A stretch of 49,843 bases of DNA from Thermomicrobiales bacterium. GTDB taxonomy: Bacteria > Chloroflexota > Chloroflexia > Thermomicrobiales > UBA6265. Shown here piece after piece: positions 9,110 through 17,522 of the stretch (its first letter is position 1; every line of letters starts with the position of its first letter). The position numbers and the translations under genes are program-made. A model generated the notes under the pieces. That model was not told the origin of the DNA. It made no database searches and was given only the letters and a program-made list of their open reading frames with translations. The DNA lies in contig JAMLHN010000030.1 in NCBI GenBank assembly GCA_023957115.1, positions 1-49,843 on the forward strand, written 5' to 3'.

Positions 9110-10627
9110 ATGACGTTGACGATCGCATACGACTCAGGAAATCCGCTCAAGGTCGCGGCCGACGCGCTTATTCTTCCGATCCGAACGAACGAGTCTGGCG
9201 AGCTGGCCTTTTCTGGACCCGTGGCCGACGCCGATTCCTCACTCAAGGGCGAGCTTCAGCAATTGGCGACCGAGGCGCGGCTGACGGGCAAACCTGGGAG
9301 CCAGATGGTGGTGCCCACCGTGGGACGAATGAAGGCGCGGCGAGTCGTGCTGGCCGGCATTGGCGCGGCAGATTCGATCGATGCCGAAACGTTGCGCAAG
9401 GCATATGGAGTGGCGGCCGTGGCCGCGCGGAATGCCGGCGCAAAGACCGTGACTGCCGCGTTGCCCGATGGAGGCGATCCAGCGAAATTGCTCGACGGCG
9501 CGGTGCAGGGCGCCCTGTTGAGCACCTACCGATTCCAGACGTACTTCGGAACGGTCAAGAACGAGAAACCAACGCCCGCGATCGAGTCGCTCACCTTCGT
9601 CGATAAGCGGCTTTCGGAGACGGACGCGCAGGCGGCGATTGCGCGAGGAACGACGCTGGCCGGCGCGGTCAACCTTGCACGGGATCTGACCCACGAGCCG
9701 GGCGCCGTTTTGTCGCCGGCGCGTGTTGCGGACATCGCCAAAGAGCTGGCCAAAAAATCTGGTCTGGCCTGCGAGATCTTCGGACCGAAAGAACTGGCGA
9801 AAATGGGCGCGGAGGCCACCCTGACCGTTGGGAAAGGGAGCGTCAATGAACCCCGCATGATCCACCTGACCTACAAGCCGAAAGGCGCCAAAAAAGGGAT
9901 CCGATCGATCGGCCTGGTCGGGAAATGCATCACCTTCGATACCGGCGGGTACTCGATCAAGCCGGCCGACGCCATGCTCGATATGAAGGGCGATATGGCT
10001 GGTGGCGCGGCGGTGCTGGCCACGATGACGGCGCTCAAAGCGCTCGGTTGTCCCCATGAGGTCCATGGCGTCATCTGCGCGGCCGAGAACATGATCTCGG
10101 GTGAGGCATTCCGCCCGGACGACATCATCAAGGGCATGAACGGGGTGACGATGGAGATCCTCTCCACCGACGCCGAAGGACGCCTGGTGCTCTCTGATGG
10201 ACTGGTTTACACCTCGAAGCTTGGGGTGGGTGAGATGATCGATCTGGCCACGTTGACCGGAGCGAAGGTGGTCGCGCTCGGGAGTGAGACGACCGCGCTC
10301 TATGCCAACCGGGACGATCTGGCCGGCAACATCCTTGCCTCGGCCAAGCGGTCCGGCGAGCTGATGTGGCGCATGCCGTTGACCGAGGCGTTGGAGGGGC
10401 AGATCAAGAGCGAAATCGCCGATCTCAAGAACAGCGGCGGTCGTGCCGGTGGCTCGATCACCGCGGCGTTGTTCCTCCAGCACTTCTCCGAGGGGCTCCC
10501 ATGGGCGCATCTCGATATCGCGGGCGCCAACCGGACCAAAACGGGAGCGGCGTATACCCCCAAGGGCACGACCGGTGTGGGCGTGCGGACCTTGCTCGAT
10601 TATTTGACGGAAGGAGCGAATGCCTGA
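9110..10627 (+). CDS. pepA: leucyl aminopeptidase, M17 family
   Basis: Removes N-terminal amino acids from peptides in the cytosol using two divalent metals. The catalytic domain is intact: VGKCITFDTGG with Lys272 and Asp277, Lys284, Asp295 in DMKGDMAGG, and STDAEGRL with Asp354, Glu356 and Arg358. The usual Asn of NTDAEGRL is Ser here, and the usual SGG of the first motif is TGG. The 505-residue length is normal. A GAGG site 8 bases before the ATG supports the start. The downstream HAD gene overlaps its stop by 8 bases, so the two are translationally linked. The N-terminal domain (about residues 1-180) is more divergent, as is usual. Confidence 0.93.
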   Translation: MTLTIAYDSGNPLKVAADALILPIRTNESGELAFSGPVADADSSLKGELQQLATEARLTGKPGSQMVVPTVGRMKARRVVLAGIGAADSIDAETLRKAYGVAAVAARNAGAKTVTAALPDGGDPAKLLDGAVQGALLSTYRFQTYFGTVKNEKPTPAIESLTFVDKRLSETDAQAAIARGTTLAGAVNLARDLTHEPGAVLSPARVADIAKELAKKSGLACEIFGPKELAKMGAEATLTVGKGSVNEPRMIHLTYKPKGAKKGIRSIGLVGKCITFDTGGYSIKPADAMLDMKGDMAGGAAVLATMTALKALGCPHEVHGVICAAENMISGEAFRPDDIIKGMNGVTMEILSTDAEGRLVLSDGLVYTSKLGVGEMIDLATLTGAKVVALGSETTALYANRDDLAGNILASAKRSGELMWRMPLTEALEGQIKSEIADLKNSGGRAGGSITAALFLQHFSEGLPWAHLDIAGANRTKTGAAYTPKGTTGVGVRTLLDYLTEGANA

Positions 10628-11336
10628 GATGGCGGACGAGATTACCCGAGACCAGATCGATTGGATCACCTTCGACTGCTATGGCACCCTGGTCGATTGG
10701 GAGGGCGCGTTCGGCTCGCTCTGCTACTCGATCGGGCTGCGCAATACGCCCGAGCCGCCTCCGGGCCCCGAGCTGCGGAGACGCTGGGAAGAGATCCAAT
10801 TCGAGATCATCCAGGGACCGTATCAGACCTATAAGCACATTCTGGCGGAAAGTATCCGGAGCTGGTGTCTGGAGATGGACTACCGGTGGAGCGACTCGTA
10901 CGGTCCGGCCATGACGACGGCGATGCGCTCGATCCAGGCGTTCCACGACACCAAACCCGCGTTGGAACGCGCCCGCGAAGCGGGATTGAATCTGGCGATC
11001 ATTTCCAATACGGACCGCGACATCATCACCCATTCGATCAAGCAGATTGGCGTGCCGTTCGACAAGGTGATCGTGGCCGAGGATGTCGGTGCCTACAAAC
11101 CGTCGCCGAAGGTCTTCGAGTATGCGATCGAACAGATCGGCGCCGATCCTGCCCGGATGCTCCACACGGCCTTCGGCTTCAAGTACGATATCGGCCCAGC
11201 CCAGCAATTCGGTATGAAAACCGCCTGGGTCAACCGCAACGCCGAAAAACTCCCCAATGATCAGATCCAACCCGACTTCATCTGGCCCGACCTCTGGGGC
11301 CTGGCCGCCTATGCGGGTCGGCCGTACGACGTGTAG
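10620..11336 (+). CDS. HAD-superfamily hydrolase, 2-haloacid dehalogenase-like
   Basis: The 238-residue protein has the HAD motifs: FDCYGTLVDW with nucleophile Asp and the CYGTLVDW form typical of L-2-haloacid dehalogenase-like members, LAIISNTD as motif II, then the lysine and acidic motif VAEDVGAYKPSPKVF. The last motif is HTAFGFKYDIGPAQQFG instead of the more usual DIGPAREAG context. It could dehalogenate haloacids or act as a phosphatase. It overlaps the aminopeptidase stop, with an AAGGAG site just before its ATG (a second ATG at 10629 is also possible). The transcript ends in the hairpin at 11397. Confidence 0.87.
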   Translation: MPEMADEITRDQIDWITFDCYGTLVDWEGAFGSLCYSIGLRNTPEPPPGPELRRRWEEIQFEIIQGPYQTYKHILAESIRSWCLEMDYRWSDSYGPAMTTAMRSIQAFHDTKPALERAREAGLNLAIISNTDRDIITHSIKQIGVPFDKVIVAEDVGAYKPSPKVFEYAIEQIGADPARMLHTAFGFKYDIGPAQQFGMKTAWVNRNAEKLPNDQIQPDFIWPDLWGLAAYAGRPYDV

Positions 11337-11396
11337 AACGGTGGGTCCGGTGTTCTGAGTCCGGAGCCCGGAGTGGCGCACGGTGTCGGATGTAGG

Positions 11397-11436
11397 AGAG
11401 GAGCGCCGCAGCACGGGCGCTCCTCTTAGCCTTTTC
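11397..11436 (+). terminator. rho-independent terminator after HAD gene
   Basis: An 11-base stem (AGAGGAGCGCC, 11397-11407, with its complement 11416-11426) and an 8-base loop, followed by TTAGCCTTTT. It lies 60 bases after the HAD stop codon. Confidence 0.7.
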
Positions 11437-11580
11437 CGGTCCCGAGCCATTCGCGAGGACCTATGCCTCGCATACCCGGTTTCGTAGCGCAGTACAGGTC
11501 TCTGCGCTTCGGACTCCGGACCCAGAATTTCGGACTCCGCATCCAGCCCGTGACACATTCGGGGTCTCATCCGTTTCAGT

Positions 11581-11608
11581 CCTCAGAAGCAGGTGACTTC
11601 TGAGGAGG
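11581..11608 (+). promoter_or_regulatory. hairpin covering the sigma-gene ribosome site
   Basis: CCTCAGAAG (11581-11589) and its exact complement CTTCTGAGG (11597-11605) form a 9-bp stem with a 7-base loop. The Shine-Dalgarno GAGGAGG (11602-11608) starts inside the right arm, five bases before the ATG at 11613. Closing the hairpin would hide half the ribosome site, so it may tune sigma-factor translation. Confidence 0.5.
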
Positions 11609-11612
11609 ACTG

Positions 11613-12215
11613 ATGGGAGCGATGACAGTGCCGTTCGCAGGCGACCGCGACCAGCAGGAAGAGCTGGACGCGGTCCACATACGGGCTGCCCAACAAGATC
11701 CAACGGCATTTGCTCCCCTCTATGAAGCGTATGTGGATGCCATCTACGGATACTGCTGGCGTCTGTTGCGTGATTCCAACGCTGCTGCCGATGCGACCAG
11801 CGAGACGTTCACCAAAGCACTGAAGGCGCTGCCGACGTACCGGTCGAAATCATTCCGAAGCTGGTTATTCACGATTGCCCACCGGGTGGTGATCGACATG
11901 GCCAGGCGACAAAGGCCAACGGTCCCGCTCGATGCTGCCGGTGAGATGCACGATCCTGGCGCAACGCCGGAGGAGCACTACCTCACTGGAGAGTCGGACG
12001 ACCGGGTTGTCCAACTGCTCGCTCAGCTCTCACCTTTGCAACGTGACGTCATCGCATTGCGGATCGCCGGCTTGACGGGCAAGGAGATTGCCGCGGTGCT
12101 CGGCCGCCGACATGGGGCAATTCGTATGGCCCAGTATCGTGCCCTCGAACGGCTCCGGCAGCTCCTGGATGAATCGACCAATGCCACCAAGGAGTCTCCC
12201 AGTGGCCGTGTTTAA
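11613..12215 (+). CDS. ECF-type RNA polymerase sigma factor
   Basis: Extracytoplasmic-function sigma-70 factor that directs RNA polymerase to a stress or envelope regulon. Region 2 spans about residues 35-105 (PLYEAYVDAIYGYCWRLL, ADATSETFTKALKALP, FRSWLFTIAHRVVIDMAR). Region 4 spans about 140-190 (LSPLQRDVIALRIAGLTGKEIAAVLGRRHGAIRMAQYRALERLR) with the helix-turn-helix. The 200-residue length is typical. A strong GAGGAGG site precedes the ATG and is partly buried in a hairpin. The next gene starts 14 bases before this stop and encodes the likely anti-sigma factor, so both are made in a fixed ratio. Such genes usually control their own promoter, which I could not locate. Confidence 0.92.
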   Translation: MGAMTVPFAGDRDQQEELDAVHIRAAQQDPTAFAPLYEAYVDAIYGYCWRLLRDSNAAADATSETFTKALKALPTYRSKSFRSWLFTIAHRVVIDMARRQRPTVPLDAAGEMHDPGATPEEHYLTGESDDRVVQLLAQLSPLQRDVIALRIAGLTGKEIAAVLGRRHGAIRMAQYRALERLRQLLDESTNATKESPSGRV

Positions 12216-13218
12216 GCGCTGGCGGTCGAAGGCCGCCGTGAATCTCGATCACTTCTATGACGATCTCATTGCGGGGGAGCCGGCCCCCCGGCATGAGGTC
12301 GAACCAGAGCTCGCGACGATCGCGGCTCGGTTGCACCAGATGGGGAGCCGATCGGTGGCTCCCCACGCATTCAAACAGCAATTGTGGGAGGATCTCATGC
12401 AGTCATCTTCGGCATCGACGCATTCCGGTTTCACCGGATCGCGTAGTCCCTTTGCACCGACAATCGACCGTCGCACGGACGAATGGCCGAGACAAACGGT
12501 ATGGCGCGGCATGCCGCGGTCGGTCCTGTTGCAGACTGCCGTGGCAGCGCTGCTGGTGGTGGGTCTCCTCGCCGCATTCCTCCCCGGATTCACTGATCGC
12601 GGTGGCGGTCCCGAATTGTCGCTGAACGCGCCGATATTTGGATCGCCGCAAGCGACGCCATTGGCGTTTACCGGAGAGGTGGCGCGGCCCGAGGATTGCA
12701 CGACGCATGTCCTCCGGCTCAATGAAATTGCCGCGATTCTCTCGGCGGCGAGTCGCGATGTGATGTACCAAGGGGGACAACAGCGGCCAACCGGTCCGGA
12801 ACGCTTGTCGTTGCAGCCGACAGAGGTGGCCTTCGCTCCCGTCATGACGGTCGACGAGACGATCGTGGCAGAGATCCAGCCGGTTTACGATATGTACTTC
12901 GCGTGTTCGAGCGCGGGATCGGTACGACAGAAGCTCTATCTGATGACGCCGTCCGGGATTGCACGCAGTCTGATCAACCCAGACGGTGAGCCAGTCTGGG
13001 GGAATGTCGTGCAACTCGGTCTTCCCCCGACCCCACTCTCCGACAGCCTGTACATTCCGGCGATTACGGCAACGCAGAAGCTCGATGACGGTCGCATTGT
13101 GATTCAGTACCAATACCAGTACGCGGATGGAAGTGCGTCACCACCGTCCTACATGATCTTCCGCAACATCGATGACACCTGGTACATCGATGAAGTCCAA
13201 TGCGGTACCTGCGGTTAG
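12202..13218 (+). CDS. membrane protein, probable anti-sigma factor
   Basis: The start is GTG at 12202 with AAGGAG seven bases upstream, overlapping the sigma gene by 14 bases. The 338-residue protein has a cytosolic N-terminal part of about 105 residues (LDHFYDDLIAGE, then LATIAARLHQM and FKQQLWEDLM) laid out like the short sigma-binding domain of anti-sigma factors. One membrane helix follows at about 108-128 (LLQTAVAALLVVGLLAAF), then a roughly 200-residue outside domain with several Cys and a C-terminal fold ending FRNIDDTWYIDEVQCGTCG. I see no zinc-binding HxxxCxxC motif. The role is inferred from position and topology; the outside domain would be the signal sensor. Confidence 0.75.
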   Translation: MAVFKRWRSKAAVNLDHFYDDLIAGEPAPRHEVEPELATIAARLHQMGSRSVAPHAFKQQLWEDLMQSSSASTHSGFTGSRSPFAPTIDRRTDEWPRQTVWRGMPRSVLLQTAVAALLVVGLLAAFLPGFTDRGGGPELSLNAPIFGSPQATPLAFTGEVARPEDCTTHVLRLNEIAAILSAASRDVMYQGGQQRPTGPERLSLQPTEVAFAPVMTVDETIVAEIQPVYDMYFACSSAGSVRQKLYLMTPSGIARSLINPDGEPVWGNVVQLGLPPTPLSDSLYIPAITATQKLDDGRIVIQYQYQYADGSASPPSYMIFRNIDDTWYIDEVQCGTCG

Positions 13219-13291
13219 CCCCACCCATACGGCGTAGTGCAGGACACGGACGTTAATGGTTACAACTTAAGCTCAGATCCCCGCGTACGAA

Positions 13292-13356
13292 TCCCAGACC
13301 CAGACCCCAGACCCCAGACCCCAGACCCCAGACCCCAGACCCCAGACCCCAGACCC
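13292..13356. repeat. CAGACCC heptamer tandem repeat
   Basis: About nine head-to-tail copies of the 7-base unit CCAGACC fill the gap between the anti-sigma gene and the cupin gene. The heptad length means no reading frame is kept. The strand asymmetry is strong: one strand has runs of four G. Confidence 0.85.
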
Positions 13357-13361
13357 GCCTA

Positions 13362-13739
13362 CTAACTCTCGTTCGTCCAGACGGCATAGAGCTTGCGGAT
13401 GGGGCGTTTGACCTCCCAGGTGCCGGACCAGCCGCGTGGGAAGGTACAGGAGTCTCCTTCGGCGAGGGTGAATGCCTCACCGTCGTCGGGGGTGCAGACC
13501 ATCTCGCCCTGAATGATGTAGATCATCTCCCCGTACTGCTCGAAGCGGGAACGGAATGTGCCGGCGTCGCACTCCCAGATGCCGGTTTCGATGCTGCCGT
13601 CGGCATTGATCCAGGAACGATAGTCGCGGGCCGGGATCGAAACGCCATCCTGACTGATAGGGCTCGCGTCCGGTGCAATGATGCTGGTGAGCTCGTCCTT
13701 GCCGATTCGGGATGCGGTGACGGTGGTGGTTGCGGTCAA
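13362..13739 (-). CDS. cupin-domain protein (DUF861/cupin_3 type)
   Basis: A 125-residue single-domain cupin resembling the DUF861 group, whose relatives include ureidoglycine aminohydrolase-like and stress-linked proteins. The features seen are GIWECDAGTFRSRF, EMIYIIQGEMVCTPDDGE and FPRGWSGTWEV, with the pattern Tyr-Ile-Ile-x-Gly-Glu followed by the Pro-x-Gly turn of the second cupin motif. The classic first-motif His pair is absent, as in DUF861. The start is TTG at 13739, supported by GGAGGAG seven bases upstream. The tail runs towards the anti-sigma gene, with only the tandem repeat between. Enzymatic activity is uncertain. Confidence 0.8.
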   Translation of the reverse strand: MTATTTVTASRIGKDELTSIIAPDASPISQDGVSIPARDYRSWINADGSIETGIWECDAGTFRSRFEQYGEMIYIIQGEMVCTPDDGEAFTLAEGDSCTFPRGWSGTWEVKRPIRKLYAVWTNES

Positions 13740-13807
13740 GTCAGTTCTCCTCCGAGGCGCTGGTATTGCAACTGAAACACAGTCTTCTACGGCGTGCCTC
13801 CGGCGAA

Positions 13808-13838
13808 GAGCGGTTCTTCGTGTCGCTCAGAATGACAC
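13808..13838 (-). repeat. dispersed GTCATTCTGAGCGA-type repeat, inverted orientation
   Basis: Read on the minus strand, this begins GTGTCATTCTGAGCGACACG and continues with a GAAGAACC stretch. It looks like a diverged member of the same repeat family as 13861 and 25899, facing the copy at 13861. Confidence 0.5.
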
Positions 13839-13860
13839 CGAGTGAAGCCGCTCCACTCTT

Positions 13861-13889
13861 GTCATCCTGAACGACGTGAAGGATCTCTC
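13861..13889 (+). repeat. dispersed repeat, 29-base copy identical to 25899-25927
   Basis: The 29 bases starting GTCATCCTGAACGACGTGA are identical to the copy at 25899. Similarity continues weakly into ATCGG downstream. It sits in the intergenic gap upstream of the cupin gene and after the secreted-protein gene, both on the minus strand. Confidence 0.8.
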
Positions 13890-13913
13890 CATCGGGGCGC
13901 GGTCCTTATCGAG

Positions 13914-14567
13914 TCAATTCACCGAGGCACTCGCGCCTGGCAGGTTGATCTGTGCCGCACCGAGCAGCACATACGGTGGTTGACTGAAGTTCGAGCTATT
14001 GGTCAGGTTGGAAACCGCGATGCTGTTGGCGCCGAGCGCGAAGTAGGATGCCGGGATCGTGATGGCGACGGTCGTCCACGGCGCGTTCTCGCCCTGGCCA
14101 CTTCCGTCCCAGCTGGCGAACCAGCTCGTGCCGTTGAAGATCGAGGTGCCGTTGATCGTGATATTGATCGGGTTCTTGGTGCCCGATTCGTCATTGAGGC
14201 CGGTCAGTGTCAGCGTCACCGGACCGGTTGGGGTCGAGCTGAGCTGAATGGTGACGGTAGCGGTGCTGTACTGGGTCTGGGTTCCATAAAGCGCCGCCCA
14301 TGGTCGCCCGTACCAGGCGCCATTGCCCTGGTAGTACCCACCGGTCCATTCGCTGGCCGCCAGGGTGACGGTCGTCGAAACACTGGTGGTCGGGTTGACC
14401 AGATTGCTGCCACCGGCGGTGGCCTGTACGCCCTGTCCAAGTACCTGCACCTGGACATCGTTTTGTGCGAGCGTGTCCGCCAGCGGCAACGCGAGACTCA
14501 TGAGGGCCAGCCCCGAGGCAAGCGCCACGACCTGGACTCGACGACGAAGAAACGATCCAAGGCTCAT
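13914..14567 (-). CDS. secreted beta-rich protein of unknown function
   Basis: Exported protein of 217 residues. The N-terminus is a signal peptide with arginines (FLRRRVQVVALASGLALMSLALPLA) and a probable cleavage near ADTLAQ. The mature part is Ser/Thr/Gly/Asn-rich and beta-predicted, with repeated VTIQLSSTPTGPVTLTLTG-like strands and a TINGTSIFNGTSWFASWDG segment. These suggest a jelly-roll or carbohydrate-binding type domain, but I cannot assign a family. The ATG at 14567 is chosen over 14630 because AGGAG lies 8 bases upstream and the signal peptide begins there. It is transcribed after the HAD-SerA gene with an 84-base gap. Confidence 0.75.
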   Translation of the reverse strand: MSLGSFLRRRVQVVALASGLALMSLALPLADTLAQNDVQVQVLGQGVQATAGGSNLVNPTTSVSTTVTLAASEWTGGYYQGNGAWYGRPWAALYGTQTQYSTATVTIQLSSTPTGPVTLTLTGLNDESGTKNPINITINGTSIFNGTSWFASWDGSGQGENAPWTTVAITIPASYFALGANSIAVSNLTNSSNFSQPPYVLLGAAQINLPGASASVN

Positions 14568-14651
14568 CCCGTGCACTCCTTCTCCACTGAAACGAAAGCT
14601 GAAATCCTGACGGCGCGCTCGAAACATCATCTAGGAACGCGCGACCCGTGC

Positions 14652-16913
14652 CTAGATCGTATCCGGCATTGCCAGCGCGGGCGTCGCCGGACGTGGCCGG
14701 CTGAGGTCGGCCGGTAACGAGATCTTGAACGCACCGACCATACCCGGAATCGCGCGGATCTCCTGCAGCGCGCCATCGGGAATTTCGTTGTCGACATTGA
14801 CGACCATGATCGCCTCGCCACCGCGATGATGCCGTCCCACTTCCATACCGGCGATGTTGACATCATACCGCCCGATGATGGTACCGACTCGGCCGATAAC
14901 ACCGGGCACGTCCCGGTGGTGAGTGATCAACAACTCTCCCGCCAGCGGACGATCGAGCGTGAAACGATCGACGGCCACGATACCGGCCTGCGCGCGGTCC
15001 CAGACCACGCGGACCTGGTGGGCCGGTTCCTCCGGCTCGCCGGTCGCTTCGAAGGAGAAGGTGGGAATCACATTCGGATCGCGGGTGCCCGCGTCGACCC
15101 GTACATCCATCCCCAGCTCTCCCGCAATCAAACGGGCATTGACCGGGGTGACCCGCCGGTGCGTCCAGAGATGCATCGCTTCGCTCAATGCGGCTCCGGC
15201 TACATGCTCGGTCACATCGTCTGGGACATTGCCATTGACGGTCATTCGGAATCCTGCCGGCGGGGATGGTTGCAGCACCGCCAGAAGATGTCCGGCGGCA
15301 CTGGCCACCGAGGTCAACCGTTGCAGCTCCGGCGCCACCAACGAAGCCGGCGGCAGGTTGACGGCATTGGGTACCGCTTGACCGTTGAGCGCACAGATGA
15401 CCGAGGAGCTGATCATCTCTCCGACTGCCTTGAGTGCTTCCTCGCTCGATCCACCGGTGTGGGGCGAAAGCACCGCGTTTGGCAATCCGAAGAGTGGACC
15501 ATCGACGGCCGGCTCATGCGGGAACACGTCGACCCCCGCAGCGGCCACGGCTCCGGTCTTGAGCGCCTCGGCCAGGACATATTGATCGACCACATCGCCC
15601 CGGGAGCAGTTGATGACGATAACCCCGTCCTTCAGCAAGGGGAACGTCTCGGCGCAGAGCATATTGCGTGTTTCGGGGGTCGATGGCACGTGATATGTGA
15701 TGATGTCCGAGCGGCGCAGAAGCTCTTCGTAGGAGACCGATTCCGCGCCATGCTCGTCGAACCGAGCCTGCGAGATATAGGGATCGTACGCAAGGATCTT
15801 CATTTCGAAGGCGGCGAGGCGTTTGGCGACGACCCCTCCGACGCGCCCAAGACCGACGATGCCGGCCGTCCGGCCGCGCAGGTCGATGGGCTTCAGTCGC
15901 TTGCGCTCCCACCGGCCGGCATGGGTCGATTCGTTTGCCCGCGGAATCTGCCGGGTGATGGCCAGCAGCAACGCGATCGTATGCTCGCCGGCCGAATACC
16001 GATTCGCGCCCGGCGCATTGAGCACCAGGACGCCGGCCCGGGTGGCGGCATCGAGATCGACATTGTCGACGCCGACCCCCGCCCGCGCGATGACGCGCAG
16101 ATTCGGTCCGGCGGCGATCACCTCCGCGGTCACCTGGGTTTCGCTGCGGACGATCAGCGCATCGGCGTGGCCCAGGACCGCCAGAAGCGCAGGCGTATCG
16201 GTGCCGTCGACATCGATGATCTCGGCGACTTCGGCCAGGGCCGACCGCGCATCGCGGTCGATCGAATCGGAGATGACGATACGCGGCCGCGCGGCGAATG
16301 CGGCGGTTCCATTCTTGCCGTCGTCGATTCGTTCGATCTCATCGCGTAACAAGCCGGGAATGGGCGTCAGACTATCGACCCGGACGACACCCGGCAGATC
16401 GTCCGAATAGGAATCGGGCGGGGCGATCAGAAAACAGAGCATGCCGGAATCGGAATACGATCGCGCGTGCCGGAGACTGTCTTCGACGGCAACATTGCAG
16501 CGGCGTTGAGCTGCGACGGTTGGCTTGTCATCGGCGAAGAGAACCGTGATCTCCGGGAAGTTGTGTCGTTGCAACCAGTGCCGGGTCATGTTGGCCGAGG
16601 CGGCCGACCGGGCCGTGATGATCTGGACGTTTTCCTGCCCGAGCAACTCGACCACGTCGCGCACGAACCGCTGCGCGCCCTCGGCCGGCAGGAGCTGGGA
16701 TGCCGGGCCGTCGTCCGAATAGACCCATTCCCGGACTGCCTGCGGTACGTTCAATCCCGCCGAATCGACGAAGGCGCGTTCTGGAAGATCGAGCTCGAAT
16801 TTCTGTGAGGCTGCAATGGCGAGCGGACGCGGATGTTCGGTGAGGACTCCGTCGAGATCGAGCGCGAGATTGAGCCGCGGACGGGCGGCATGCCCATTGG
16901 AAGAGGCGAGCAT
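14652..16913 (-). CDS. serA: D-3-phosphoglycerate dehydrogenase with N-terminal HAD domain
   Basis: The C-terminal part (about residues 210-753) is a complete type-I phosphoglycerate dehydrogenase, the first step of serine synthesis. It contains IARAGVGVDNVDLDAA, the NAD motif GIVGLGRVGG near 351-360, NCSRGDVV with the catalytic Arg, DVFPHEP with the Glu, LSPHTGGSS with the His, an intervening ASB-like domain and a C-terminal ACT domain (DVPGVIGRVGTIIGRYDVNIAGMEVG is the ACT core region). The first 200 residues are unusual: a HAD phosphatase-like domain with DLDGVLT (Asp19, Asp21), ITARS (Thr100), DDKP (Lys130) and VEDS (Asp145), closest in pattern to 5'(3')-deoxyribonucleotidases. The start is uncertain: ATG 16913 is used, but TTG 16922 has a better-spaced GGAG and GTG 16991 has none. 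Confidence 0.9.
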   Translation of the reverse strand: MLASSNGHAARPRLNLALDLDGVLTEHPRPLAIAASQKFELDLPERAFVDSAGLNVPQAVREWVYSDDGPASQLLPAEGAQRFVRDVVELLGQENVQIITARSAASANMTRHWLQRHNFPEITVLFADDKPTVAAQRRCNVAVEDSLRHARSYSDSGMLCFLIAPPDSYSDDLPGVVRVDSLTPIPGLLRDEIERIDDGKNGTAAFAARPRIVISDSIDRDARSALAEVAEIIDVDGTDTPALLAVLGHADALIVRSETQVTAEVIAAGPNLRVIARAGVGVDNVDLDAATRAGVLVLNAPGANRYSAGEHTIALLLAITRQIPRANESTHAGRWERKRLKPIDLRGRTAGIVGLGRVGGVVAKRLAAFEMKILAYDPYISQARFDEHGAESVSYEELLRRSDIITYHVPSTPETRNMLCAETFPLLKDGVIVINCSRGDVVDQYVLAEALKTGAVAAAGVDVFPHEPAVDGPLFGLPNAVLSPHTGGSSEEALKAVGEMISSSVICALNGQAVPNAVNLPPASLVAPELQRLTSVASAAGHLLAVLQPSPPAGFRMTVNGNVPDDVTEHVAGAALSEAMHLWTHRRVTPVNARLIAGELGMDVRVDAGTRDPNVIPTFSFEATGEPEEPAHQVRVVWDRAQAGIVAVDRFTLDRPLAGELLITHHRDVPGVIGRVGTIIGRYDVNIAGMEVGRHHRGGEAIMVVNVDNEIPDGALQEIRAIPGMVGAFKISLPADLSRPRPATPALAMPDTI

Positions 16914-17091
16914 CGATGGCAATGTAAGACTCCAGAACCGCTTACGGATTACACCAGCCGGATCGCTCGACGGTGCGCGTTCCGGAAACACTAATCATAA
17001 GTGAGCGGAGTGCTCGGAGCGAGGGGCCGGCGACGCGCTTCGCACGATGTGTGATTCCCGCTTCTTGTGGTGGTCCATGGGGCGTCTCTGA

Positions 17092-17481
17092 GTCCCATCG
17101 TCCCACCATGGTCCGCATCTCCGGATCGGATCCTGGCGCCGGCCCCGAGTTTCCGGCCCGCAAACCGCAACCTGCCAGTGCGTTCCGAATTGTGATGGGT
17201 CTCATTGTGGCAGTGACGGCTGCGGTGGCACATGTGTCTGCCCCGAGGGATCGCTTTGTGATGACCAGCAGATCTGCCATATCTGCTCGACCTGTGACCC
17301 CCACATCGAAGCCTGTGGGGATCGTTGCTATACGCACTGCGTGGATGGTGAGATTCTCTGTCTCTTTGGCGCTCCCAACCTCATCCGTTGTCCGAGCGGC
17401 TCGGGCTGTCCCGCAGGGTGGTCCTGCGTGGAAACGTGTTTTGGGATGACGTGCCTACCGCCCTGTGGTTTGGAGGAATGA
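17092..17481 (+). pseudogene. cysteine-rich protein remnant without a start codon
   Basis: One frame (codons ending at TGA 17479-17481) encodes about 105 residues with 21 cysteines from 17173 onward, in patterns such as CDGSHCGSDGCGGTCVC, CHICSTCD and CPAGWSCVETCFG. Upstream in this frame there is a TGA at 17089 and no ATG, GTG or TTG before the cysteine part, so the N-terminus is missing or lies in another frame. An ATG at 17108 opens a different frame (MVRISGSDPGAG) that could have been the original N-terminal part. The strong terminator at 17523 points in the right direction. Secreted disulfide-rich proteins of this style occur in related lineages. It could be a pseudogene or a sequencing-error frameshift. 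Confidence 0.6.
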
Positions 17482-17522
17482 GCGTTGTTCCGCCGGCCAA
17501 TTGGATGACGACCTGAATATGC

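Noticed and set aside
14826..16349. 507-codon plus-strand open frame
   Set aside because: Antisense to the HAD-SerA gene, which has clear motifs; composition is that of a reverse-frame shadow.
16973..17449. 158-codon plus-strand frame overlapping the cysteine-rich frame
   Set aside because: The sequence is low-quality; the alternate frame with 21 cysteines looks real instead.
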